Assembly: GCA_035277525.1 (NCBI GenBank)
Contig: DATEKH010000266.1
Coordinates: 1-21,935, forward strand
Reading direction: 5' to 3'
Source of the DNA: CAIKMD01 sp035277525
GTDB taxonomy: Bacteria; Pseudomonadota; Alphaproteobacteria; ATCC43930; CGMCC-115725
Length of the DNA stretch: 21,935 nt
The notes beneath the pieces are model-generated. The model saw only the letters and a program-made list of their open reading frames with translations, searched no databases and was not told where the DNA came from. Of the stretch, positions 15,602-21,935 are shown in pieces; within the stretch, counting starts at the first letter, position 1, and each line of letters begins with the position of its first letter. Both the position numbers and the translations under genes were made by a program.

Positions 15602-16468
15602 ATGGACTGGAAACCGCGGCGCGAGCGATTTCGAGCTTTGCTTGAGGGAACGGCTTGCGTTCACCCGGCCTCGGTCTTCGACCCGATTTCGGTGCGGATC
15701 GCCCAAGATTTGGGCTACGAGATCGGCATGTTCTCGGGCTCGGTCGCTTCGCTCACGGTGCTGGGCGCGCCCGATATCGTCGTGCTCACCCTCTCGGAAT
15801 TCGCAAGCCAGGCGCTCCGTATCAACCGCGCGGCCGATCTGCCGCTGATGACGGACGCCGATCACGGCTATGGCAATGCGCTTAACGTCAAGCGCACGGT
15901 CGAGGAGCTTGAAGTCGCGGGCGTCTGCGGCTTGTCGATCGAGGACACGCTTCTGCCTGCAGCCTATGGCGCGCCCGACAGGCCGCAGCTCCTCTCGATC
16001 GACGAAGGCGTCGGCAAGATGCGCGCGGCGCTCGCCGGGCGGCAGGACAAGAGCCTCGTCATCGTCGGCCGCAGCTCCGCGATCGGCATCACCGGCCTTG
16101 CCGACACCATCGCTCGCGCCAAGGCCTACGAGGCGGCCGGGGTCGACGCCTTCTTCGTCGCCGGCGCCAAAACCCGCGCCGAGGTCGATGCGGTTTCCGC
16201 CGAGATCAAGATTCCGCTGGTTCTCGGCACGCCCGCGCCCGAGCTGCAGGATCTGGCCTATCTCGGCGCGCAGCGGGTGCGCATCTGCATCCAGGGGCAT
16301 TTGCCGATCGCCGCGGCCGCGCGCGCAGTCTATGAGACGATGAAGGCTCTGCGCGAGGGCATGCGGCCAAAGGACGTGCCCGGCGTCGCCTCGCCCGAGC
16401 TCATGAAGCGCGTGACGCGCGACGCGGATTACCGGCTCTGGATCAAGGAGTTTTTGGGCGGCGCCTGA
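15602..16468 (+). CDS. Oxaloacetate decarboxylase, isocitrate lyase/PEP mutase family
   Basis: The product is 288 residues, matching the length and pattern of the PA4872-type oxaloacetate decarboxylases (oxaloacetate to pyruvate and CO2, Mg-dependent). VHPASVFDPISVRIAQDLGY lies at the N-terminus, FSGSVASL in the first active-site loop, and LMTDADHGYGNALNV is the metal and substrate motif of the PEP mutase/isocitrate lyase superfamily. GVCGLSIEDTLLP, IVGRSSA, DAFFVAGAKT and VRICIQGHLP (histidine typical of the decarboxylase branch) follow. The phosphonomutase loop pattern is absent. A strong GGGGAGG ribosome site fixes the start. It is a central-metabolism-like gene without obvious link to the glycan genes. 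The nuclease gene follows after 23 bases. Other members of the superfamily cannot be excluded. Confidence 0.85.
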   Translation: MDWKPRRERFRALLEGTACVHPASVFDPISVRIAQDLGYEIGMFSGSVASLTVLGAPDIVVLTLSEFASQALRINRAADLPLMTDADHGYGNALNVKRTVEELEVAGVCGLSIEDTLLPAAYGAPDRPQLLSIDEGVGKMRAALAGRQDKSLVIVGRSSAIGITGLADTIARAKAYEAAGVDAFFVAGAKTRAEVDAVSAEIKIPLVLGTPAPELQDLAYLGAQRVRICIQGHLPIAAAARAVYETMKALREGMRPKDVPGVASPELMKRVTRDADYRLWIKEFLGGA

Positions 16469-16491
16469 CGCCGCTGGATTGGATTCGAACC

Positions 16492-17034
16492 ATGCGCATC
16501 CGCACCATTGTCGTCGTGATCTTTGCTGCCTTCGCCCTGGCCTGGGGCATCGGACGCGCGATTCTCGGCAATCCCTCGACTGTCGATCGCTACGTTGTTA
16601 TCGACGGCGACACCTTCGCGCTGCTGCCCAAGAGCTGCATCTACACCGCGATTGATCTTGGATGTCCGGCGCAGCGGCTGCGGCTCGCCGGAGCGGACGC
16701 TTTCGAGAGCAAGCAGACCTGCCGCGATGCCAACGATGTCGAGTGGCCCTGCGGCAAAGCCGCGACCGACCGCCTGCGCGAGCTCGTCAAACGACCCGAT
16801 TTCAGCTGTCGCATCGACCCCGAATTCGTCGACCGCCATGCGCGCGAATTCTCGATCTGCTACACGGGCGGGCGCGATGTCGCGGCAATCCTCGTTCGCG
16901 AAGGCCTTGCCTTCTCCTATGGCCGCGACGACCAGTACCTGCCGCTTGAAAACGAGGCGAAAGAGGCGCGGCGGGGCGCCTGGGCCGGGCGCTTCGTCCG
17001 CCCGCAATATTTTCGCCAAGGAGCGAGAGGCTAG
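16492..17034 (+). CDS. Membrane-anchored or secreted SNase-like nuclease
   Basis: The product is 180 residues. Residues 5-26 form a hydrophobic signal-anchor with no clear lipobox. The rest is a thermonuclease (staphylococcal nuclease homologue) domain: VVIDGDTFALL, then QRLRLAGADAFESKQ, where the Arg, Asp and Glu match the nuclease's Arg35, Asp40 and Glu43. A central GKAATDRLRELV and VDRHAREFSICYTGGRDVAAILVREGLA follow; the Arg in HARE is at the Arg87 position. YLPLENEAKEARRGAW closes the fold. Two extra cysteine-containing inserts suggest disulphides and export. It probably cleaves nucleic acid in the periplasm or outside. It ends 4 bases from the convergent epimerase gene with no terminator between them. 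Confidence 0.83.
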   Translation: MRIRTIVVVIFAAFALAWGIGRAILGNPSTVDRYVVIDGDTFALLPKSCIYTAIDLGCPAQRLRLAGADAFESKQTCRDANDVEWPCGKAATDRLRELVKRPDFSCRIDPEFVDRHAREFSICYTGGRDVAAILVREGLAFSYGRDDQYLPLENEAKEARRGAWAGRFVRPQYFRQGARG

Positions 17035-17038
17035 ACTC

Positions 17039-17902
17039 CTAAGCGCCGGTTGCCTTGGCGAAGCTGCGCGCGAGCATCGCGTGGAGGCCGATCGGCTCGA
17101 CACCGAGACGCTCGCGCATCGCCGAGATATCGAACGCCTTGTCCTCGATGAGGCGCAGGACCTCGGCCGATTCGATGCGCCGCCCAATCGGCACGATGCG
17201 CGTCAGCGCAGCCGCCGCGAGCAGCGCCGGCGCGGGGACCGAGACGATCTTCACCCGTCGCGCGATCACCGCGGCGATGGCTTTGACGAAATCGCGATAG
17301 GCGACCGCATCGCGCCCGGCGATCACGATCGGTGGCCAGGCCGTGGCGGCGCGGTCGAGCGCGCTTTCCAGGCAAGCGGCGACGTCCTCGACATGGATTG
17401 GCTGCACCAACGCGTCGCCATGGCGCGGCAGCGCAATGACGCCGAAGCGCCGGATCAGCGCGGCGAGACGCTGCACATTGTAGCCTTCGCCCTCGCCGAC
17501 GATCATGGTTGCGTGAAGAATGACGCCCGCCCGGCCCGAGCGCGCAAACGCCGCCTCGGCGCCGAGAAGTGCCGCGCCGAACGCGCCCGGATAGCGGCTG
17601 AAGCGCCGCGTCGAACCGGTGAGGATGATACGCGACACGCGCTCGGGCGCGGCTGCGAGAATCTGCGGCGCGATCGTCAAGGGCGCGCAGCTGACAATGG
17701 CCTCCGCATCGCCGAGCGCGCGGGCGAGCGCGACGGCATCGCCGAAATCCACCGCGCGAGAGGGTGCTGCGAGCGCCGCGAGACGCTCGGCCGAGCGGCC
17801 GAGTGCAACAACGGCCATCCCGCGCTGTTGCAAGCGTGAGACGAGGCATCGTCCGATCCGGCTCGTAGCGCCGATGACGACGATTTTTTCGGGCGGCGGC
17901 AT
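17039..17902 (-). CDS. NAD(P)-binding epimerase/NmrA-like protein
   Basis: The product is 287 residues beginning MPPPEKIVVIGATSRIGRC, a Rossmann GxxxxxG motif of atypical short-chain dehydrogenases. IILTGSTRRFSRYPG replaces the usual catalytic area and has no YxxxK, so classical dehydrogenase chemistry is doubtful. ATMIVGEGEGYNVQRLAALI, LVQPIHVEDVAACLESAL and PIVIAGRDAVAYRDFVKAI resemble the complex I NDUFA9-like and NmrA-like groups. The ATG at 17902 overlaps the previous stop by one base (TGATG), which couples it to the FkbM-like gene. Extensions further upstream lie inside that gene and are not used. It is the last gene of a four-gene operon. A role in sugar metabolism is suggested by context only. 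Confidence 0.8.
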   Translation of the reverse strand: MPPPEKIVVIGATSRIGRCLVSRLQQRGMAVVALGRSAERLAALAAPSRAVDFGDAVALARALGDAEAIVSCAPLTIAPQILAAAPERVSRIILTGSTRRFSRYPGAFGAALLGAEAAFARSGRAGVILHATMIVGEGEGYNVQRLAALIRRFGVIALPRHGDALVQPIHVEDVAACLESALDRAATAWPPIVIAGRDAVAYRDFVKAIAAVIARRVKIVSVPAPALLAAAALTRIVPIGRRIESAEVLRLIEDKAFDISAMRERLGVEPIGLHAMLARSFAKATGA

Positions 17903-18708
17903 CAGGCGAAACGGATCGCCAGATCGGGCGCGCCGGGATCGTTCGGATAGTCGAGACCTTCGAGCGGCAGCCGGTCGCGCCAGCGACCGCTCGTCGGAAA
18001 GCGTTTGTTGAGAAAGGTGATCTCGAGGCATTCGGGCAGATCATCGACGGCCCGGCCCGCGATATTGTTGCCATGGAGGTGGACGATATTGAAGCGAGCG
18101 AGGACGGCCTTGACCTGCGCTTCGAACACTTGGCGCAGCGGATCCGTGTCGTGAAACTCGACCGTCATCAGGTCGATGCGGTCGGCCTCGGCGAGGATTT
18201 GCGGGATGACGCGGTACTCTGCGCCCTCGATATCCATTTTGAGAAAAATATGACGGGCGGCGCCGATCCGGTCGAAAATCTCGGCGATGGTCGCGTCGTT
18301 CGCGTGTTCGCGGCGGTTGAACACCCGCTCGCGGAAATGCGCTCTCTTTCCGGTGAAAGAGCGGCGGTAGCCGGCAACGGTCTCGTAGCGCTGGCGCAAT
18401 TCCGCCAGAGAGGTCTTGCCGGAGAGAAGCTTGACTGCCGCGCTTTTGAGCGAGCGGCGAAAGGACTTGGCGCTGACAGAATGGTCGTAAACATGGACGG
18501 TCAGCGTGTCATTGCGGCGGCAATGCTCTTCCTCGAGCGACCAATCGGTCGAGAGGTTGAAAGAGATGACGGCGTCGATTCCCGACAAGGCGCCAGCCGG
18601 CAGAACATAGCCGCCGTCTCTCGCGTTGCCGAAACGGGCGAGGTCCGCGACGATCTGCGGGCGCAAATAGGAAAGGCTCGTCGGCAGGAGCGGCGAGCTG
18701 TCGGTCAT
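17902..18708 (-). CDS. FkbM-like methyltransferase
   Basis: The product is 268 residues. HIFLKMDIEGAEYRVIPQIL is the clearest signature (the K-x-D-x-E-G-x-E motif of FkbM-type SAM methyltransferases). Before it, GGYVLPAGALSGIDAVISFNL and VHVYDHSVS fit the start of the Rossmann fold, and LMTVEFHD and IVHLHGNN follow as later strands. Such enzymes O-methylate sugars or related groups. The ATG at 18708 lies 8 bases after the GT4 stop; an open frame reaching 18837 lies inside the GT4 gene and is rejected. The C-terminal part ends in a short charged tail that overlaps the epimerase-like start by one base. The acceptor is unknown. Confidence 0.8.
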   Translation of the reverse strand: MTDSSPLLPTSLSYLRPQIVADLARFGNARDGGYVLPAGALSGIDAVISFNLSTDWSLEEEHCRRNDTLTVHVYDHSVSAKSFRRSLKSAAVKLLSGKTSLAELRQRYETVAGYRRSFTGKRAHFRERVFNRREHANDATIAEIFDRIGAARHIFLKMDIEGAEYRVIPQILAEADRIDLMTVEFHDTDPLRQVFEAQVKAVLARFNIVHLHGNNIAGRAVDDLPECLEITFLNKRFPTSGRWRDRLPLEGLDYPNDPGAPDLAIRFA

Positions 18709-18715
18709 CGCCGGA

Positions 18716-19702
18716 TCAGGCGCCGCTTCGCCGCGCGGCGACCGCATGATCGCCATACCCGTCGGCAACCTCGCGGTAAGCGGCGAGGATCGTCGCCGCA
18801 ACGGATTCCGGACGATAGAACTCGGCCTTCGGTGCAAAAGCGTCGACCATATTCCAACCTTGCTCTTCGTGGTCGAGAAGAAACTGGATGGCGCGCGCGA
18901 GGTCTCTCGGATCGGTCGGATCGTGAAACAGCATCGGGATGTCGGCGAAGACTTCGCGCTTCACCGGGATGTCGCTGACGATCGCCGGCGTGCCCGCGGC
19001 GAGCGCTTCGATCGGCGGCAACCCTAAGCCCTCGAACAGCGAAGGCGCCAGCGCCACTCGCGCCGTCTTGACGAGCGCGGCCAGCGCTGGGGAGGGAATC
19101 TCGTGATGATGCTCGATGCGAAAGCGGCGAAAGAAGCTGCGCGGCTTGTGCTTGGCTTTGCCGACCCAAATCATCGCCAGATCGGGCGGCGAGCGCAGAA
19201 GCGACAAGGCTTCGATCGCGAGGCGGCTGTTTTTGAGCGGGTCGTCGAGGCGGCCCACGATCACCGCCAGATTGCGCCGCTTGCGCGTGCGGAACTCGTC
19301 GAGATCGGGATCGAATTGGAGCGGCTGGCCGGCAATGATTGCGCCGCGATAGCCCCAATAGCGCTCGAGCTGGCCCGCGACGAAGCGCGTGTTGGTGGTG
19401 ACGCGGTCGGCGTGGGCGAGCGTCTGGTCGCGATAAGTCTGTAGCTCAGCGATCGTCTTGGTCTTTGACGTGTTCTCGTAAGCCGGCAGATCCTGGATGT
19501 GGCGAATGAGCGGCTTGCCGGTTTTCTCCTTGCACGCGATCGCGCCGCGGTCTTGCAGGAGCTCGTTGCTGTATATGAAATCGAACGCCTCTCCTTCGCC
19601 GGCAATCTTGCAGCCGATGCGCCGGAAGCCCTCCTCGATGCGCCCGATCTGGCCCCACAAGCCGCGAAAACCAAAGGTTCTGACGGTTGCGGTGCTGCTC
19701 AT
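18716..19702 (-). CDS. Glycosyltransferase family 4 (GT-B)
   Basis: The product is 328 residues, a GT4-type retaining glycosyltransferase. The C-terminal donor domain shows VIVGRLDDPLKNSRLAIEAL, then APSLFEGLGLPPIEALAAGTP, the EGxGLPxxEALAxG motif with the E-x7-E pair, and VSDIPVKREVF. The N-terminal acceptor domain is less conserved and starts without a signal. It should add a sugar from a nucleotide donor to a lipid-linked glycan at the cytoplasmic membrane. It starts 19 bases after the GMD-like stop, with no strong ribosome site, and ends 7 bases before the FkbM-like start. The donor is plausibly the GDP-sugar made by its neighbours, but this is inference. Confidence 0.9.
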   Translation of the reverse strand: MSSTATVRTFGFRGLWGQIGRIEEGFRRIGCKIAGEGEAFDFIYSNELLQDRGAIACKEKTGKPLIRHIQDLPAYENTSKTKTIAELQTYRDQTLAHADRVTTNTRFVAGQLERYWGYRGAIIAGQPLQFDPDLDEFRTRKRRNLAVIVGRLDDPLKNSRLAIEALSLLRSPPDLAMIWVGKAKHKPRSFFRRFRIEHHHEIPSPALAALVKTARVALAPSLFEGLGLPPIEALAAGTPAIVSDIPVKREVFADIPMLFHDPTDPRDLARAIQFLLDHEEQGWNMVDAFAPKAEFYRPESVAATILAAYREVADGYGDHAVAARRSGA

Positions 19703-19721
19703 CGGGCCCGCCGCTTCACCA

Positions 19722-20729
19722 TCACGACGCGATTCGCTCCGCGGCCAACGCCATCTCGGTTTTCTTGGCCGCCAGCATTTCGCGGATCACGTCGCTGAAC
19801 CTGGTTTGCGCGTGCCAGCCGGTGACCTCGCGAATCCGCGCTGGATTGCCGGCGCTGCGCGAGAGATCGGTGCGGCGGATCAGGCTCTCGCTGGTCTCGA
19901 CATGCTTGCGCCAGTCGAGGCCTGACAGCGCGAAAGCTTGCTCGACCATGGCGAGCAGGCTGTGGGTTTCCCCGGTGGCGATGACGAGGTCGGTGGGAGC
20001 GGGGTTCTGCAGCATGCGCCAAGCCGCGTCGACATATTCGGGCGCCCAGCCCCAATCGCGCTCGACTGCGAGATTGCCGAGCCGCAGTTTGTCCATCCGG
20101 CCGGCGGCGATATCGAGCGCCCCTTTGACAATCTTCTGCGTGACGAAGCGCTCGGGCCGCAGCGGCGATTCGTGGTTGAACATGATTCCCGAGCACGCCT
20201 TCATGCCATAGGCCTCGCGGTAATTCGAGACCGCCCAGAAGGCCGCAGCCTTGGCCATGGCATAGGGGCTGCGCGGATTGAACGGCGTCCTCTCGTCCGC
20301 CGGCATGGCCGTATCGCCGAAGCACTCGCTCGAGGCGGCGTGGAAGGATTTGGTCGGCCGGCCCAGCAGCCTAACGCATTCGAGAATGTTGATCGTGCCG
20401 ACCGTGATGCTCTCGAACGCCTCGACCGGCAGCTCGAAGGACAGCGCAACCGAGGTCTGACCGGCGAGATCATAAATCTCATCCGGCATCACCTTGTTCA
20501 TGGCGCTGAAGACGCTGCGGAATTCGGTCAAGGCCACGGTGTGCAGCTTGACGCGATCGAAAATGCCGAGGCGATGGAGGCCGATAAACGGATTGCTGGC
20601 CGAATCGCGCGAGGTGCCGTGCACCTCGTAACCCTTTTCCAGCAGGAGCCGCGCGAGATAGCCGCCATCCTGGCCGGAAATGCCAAAGATGAGCGCGGTT
20701 TTCTTTTCTGGTGCGGGCATGGCGGACAT
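19722..20729 (-). CDS. GDP-mannose 4,6-dehydratase family protein (second copy)
   Basis: The product is 335 residues. ALIFGISGQDGGYLARLLLE is the glycine motif, HAASSECFG the catalytic Ser-Ser-Glu, NPRSPYAMAKAAAFW the YxxxK, IMFNHESPLRPERFVTQKI and RDWGWAPEYVDAAWRML the GMD-specific strands. It is clearly GMD-like but diverges from the copy at 14344-15396, mainly after the first strand, where TSRDSASNPFIGLHRLG replaces the RRAS...TDRVDHLY loop. It could be a GDP-mannose 4,6-dehydratase isoform, or an enzyme on another GDP-sugar. The ATG at 20729 or 20720 is used. It begins the operon with the GT4, FkbM-like and epimerase-like genes, and is divergent from the GT2 gene with almost no gap. Confidence 0.88.
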   Translation of the reverse strand: MSAMPAPEKKTALIFGISGQDGGYLARLLLEKGYEVHGTSRDSASNPFIGLHRLGIFDRVKLHTVALTEFRSVFSAMNKVMPDEIYDLAGQTSVALSFELPVEAFESITVGTINILECVRLLGRPTKSFHAASSECFGDTAMPADERTPFNPRSPYAMAKAAAFWAVSNYREAYGMKACSGIMFNHESPLRPERFVTQKIVKGALDIAAGRMDKLRLGNLAVERDWGWAPEYVDAAWRMLQNPAPTDLVIATGETHSLLAMVEQAFALSGLDWRKHVETSESLIRRTDLSRSAGNPARIREVTGWHAQTRFSDVIREMLAAKKTEMALAAERIAS

Positions 20730-20737
20730 TGGTTCGG

Positions 20738-21935
20738 GTGCGGCGGGCTTTCTCGCGCAAGCCGAAGGCGGCGTTGGCCGATTGGGCGTCCCCCGGCGCG
20801 TTCGCTGGCTTCTACCGGCTGCGCGGGGTCAAGGCAAGCCGCGCTCCGTCAGACCAAGGGCACTTCGCGCTTGCGCGGCGGGTCCGCGCCCCGCAAATTC
20901 GTCCGGTGCGGGGCGTAACATCGCCGCGGCTGCGACTCGAAAGCTATGGCCGCGCGCTTCGGATCATCGAGAGATCGGATCGAGCTCAATTGGCCAATTC
21001 TTCCGCCGCGACCCAAAAGGGCGTCAGCTATGTCGTCACGGTTTACAACAAGCGCCCTTTCCTCACTCAGGTGATCGCCGGCCTCGCGGCGCAGACGGGC
21101 GACTTCGCGCGGGAATTCGTTTTCATCAATGACGGATCGAGCGACGGCTCGGCCGCGGAGATCGCGCGCCTCACCGAGAACTGGCCGTCGAAACGCATCA
21201 TCACCCAGGAGAATCGCGGTTCGAGCCACGCGACCAATCGCGGCCTCGCCGAGGCGCGCTATCCCGTCATCAAGCTGGTCGATGGCGACGACGTGCTGTT
21301 GCCGCACGCGACCGCGGTCTTGCTCGATGCGCTCCAATCGACGCCGGGCGCTGTTCTCGCCTATGGCCGCACGGGGCTCTATGCCTCGCGCGAGGCGGCG
21401 CTCGCCAGATTAGGCGACGCGAGTCCCGCCCTTGCCGCGAGGCGCGCGATCGCCGAACCGCTGCCGAGCCTTCTGCTCGAAGGCTTCTCGATCGGCCCAA
21501 GCAACAGCCTGTTCTTGGCCGGGGCGGCCCGCGCGGTCGGGGGCTGCGATGGCCGCGTCTTTACCCAGGACTATTCGCTCGTGCTGCGCCTTGCCACAAG
21601 CGGCGGCTTCGTTGCGGTCGATGACGTTGTGGCACTCTGTCCCGCCGCAGCCGAAGGCCGGGTCAATGACGGCGGGCCGCAGATCCTCCACGATATCAAT
21701 TTGAGCATCGCCTATTTTCTCGAAGAGCATCGCCTCGCCCCTGCGCTGACGCGCAAGGCGGTGCAGCGCGCGGCGACGCGTGCCTATCACTGGGCCCGGC
21801 GCCGGGAGGGAGCCGCCCTCATCTCCTATTGGGCATGGCTAAGGCTCCTGGCCGAGCTTCCTCATCCGCCGGCCGATCTCGTGCGCCGCAGCTGCGCCGC
21901 CTTCACTTTGAGCCGCGCGGTGCGCCGCGGCTCGG
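20738..21935 (+). CDS. Glycosyltransferase family 2, cut by window end
   Basis: The frame runs without a stop from 20693 to the end of the window and carries a GT-A family 2 domain. It has SYVVTVYNKRPFLTQVI, FVFINDGSSDGSA, SSHATNRGLAEARYP and KLVDGDDVLLPH (the DxD-type metal motif), then SIGPSNSLFLAGAARAVGG and FTQDYSLVLRLA. The GT2 domain begins near 21031. About 95 codons before it (ADWASPGAFAGFYRLRG, RLRLESYGRALRIIERSD) have coding-like GC3 and may form an N-terminal domain. Start candidates are GTG 20711, TTG 20729, GTG 20738 and, if the extension is not used, TTG 20990; none has a strong ribosome site. Codons 20711-20729 would overlap the divergent dehydratase start. The C-terminal part lies outside the window. 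Donor and acceptor are unknown. Confidence 0.75.
   Translation, partial: MRRAFSRKPKAALADWASPGAFAGFYRLRGVKASRAPSDQGHFALARRVRAPQIRPVRGVTSPRLRLESYGRALRIIERSDRAQLANSSAATQKGVSYVVTVYNKRPFLTQVIAGLAAQTGDFAREFVFINDGSSDGSAAEIARLTENWPSKRIITQENRGSSHATNRGLAEARYPVIKLVDGDDVLLPHATAVLLDALQSTPGAVLAYGRTGLYASREAALARLGDASPALAARRAIAEPLPSLLLEGFSIGPSNSLFLAGAARAVGGCDGRVFTQDYSLVLRLATSGGFVAVDDVVALCPAAAEGRVNDGGPQILHDINLSIAYFLEEHRLAPALTRKAVQRAATRAYHWARRREGAALISYWAWLRLLAELPHPPADLVRRSCAAFTLSRAVRRGS

Noticed and set aside
16523..17839. Plus-strand open frame of over 430 codons across the nuclease and epimerase genes
   Set aside because: Arg/Ala/Pro-rich low-complexity translation spanning two real genes on different strands; no recognisable domain.
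17902..18837. Longer FkbM-like and epimerase-like proteins starting inside the preceding genes
   Set aside because: The extra residues overlap coding sequence of upstream genes and are Arg/Pro-rich; the internal ATGs at 18708 and 17902 give family-like N-termini and tight operon spacing.

Overview
The window is a chromosomal cell-surface glycan (O-antigen, capsule or exopolysaccharide type) biosynthesis region. The organism is most likely an alphaproteobacterium: GC is high, GTG and TTG starts are used, genes overlap by 1-4 bases, and the family mix (WbmS-type deacetylase, SPASM radical SAM, FkbM methyltransferase, gmd/fcl) fits. The genus cannot be fixed from sequence alone. No tRNA, rRNA, CRISPR array, transposase or integrase was seen.

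Left block (1-6949, all minus strand, visibly richer in A/T than the right end). In transcription order it holds a class I SAM methyltransferase, a WbmS-like polysaccharide deacetylase, and two tandem paralogous proteins of about 780 residues. Each paralog joins a glycosyltransferase-like N-terminus, a long charged coiled coil, a Rossmann-like domain and a hydrophobic C-terminal segment. A radical SAM gene follows, cut by the window edge and preceded by its own good promoter candidate.

Middle block (7276-13294, plus strand). After a divergent intergenic region full of inverted repeats come a hexapeptide-repeat O-acetyltransferase, an AAC(3)-fold N-acetyltransferase, a NUDIX hydrolase, a radical SAM/SPASM enzyme, a putative GT-B-like protein, a GmhA-like SIS sugar-phosphate isomerase and an integral-membrane acyltransferase 3. 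The first three are joined by GTGA stop/start overlaps. The set looks like a pathway that makes and decorates an unusual sugar.

Right block (13385-21935, high GC). gmd and fcl (minus) make GDP-L-fucose from GDP-mannose. Two plus-strand genes of different character follow: an oxaloacetate decarboxylase-type PEP mutase family enzyme and a membrane-anchored SNase-like nuclease. Then a minus-strand operon reads second GMD-like dehydratase, GT4 glycosyltransferase, FkbM-like methyltransferase, NAD(P)-binding epimerase-like protein. Diverging from it, a GT2 glycosyltransferase runs off the right end.

Taken together the genes supply a nucleotide sugar (GDP-fucose and perhaps a second GDP-6-deoxyhexose), glycosyltransferases (GT2, GT4 and putative ones), and many tailoring enzymes (O- and N-acylation, deacetylation, methylation, radical chemistry). 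Neither a flippase/polymerase pair nor an ABC exporter lies in the window. The most unusual element is the tandem pair of multidomain coiled-coil proteins at 632-5466.
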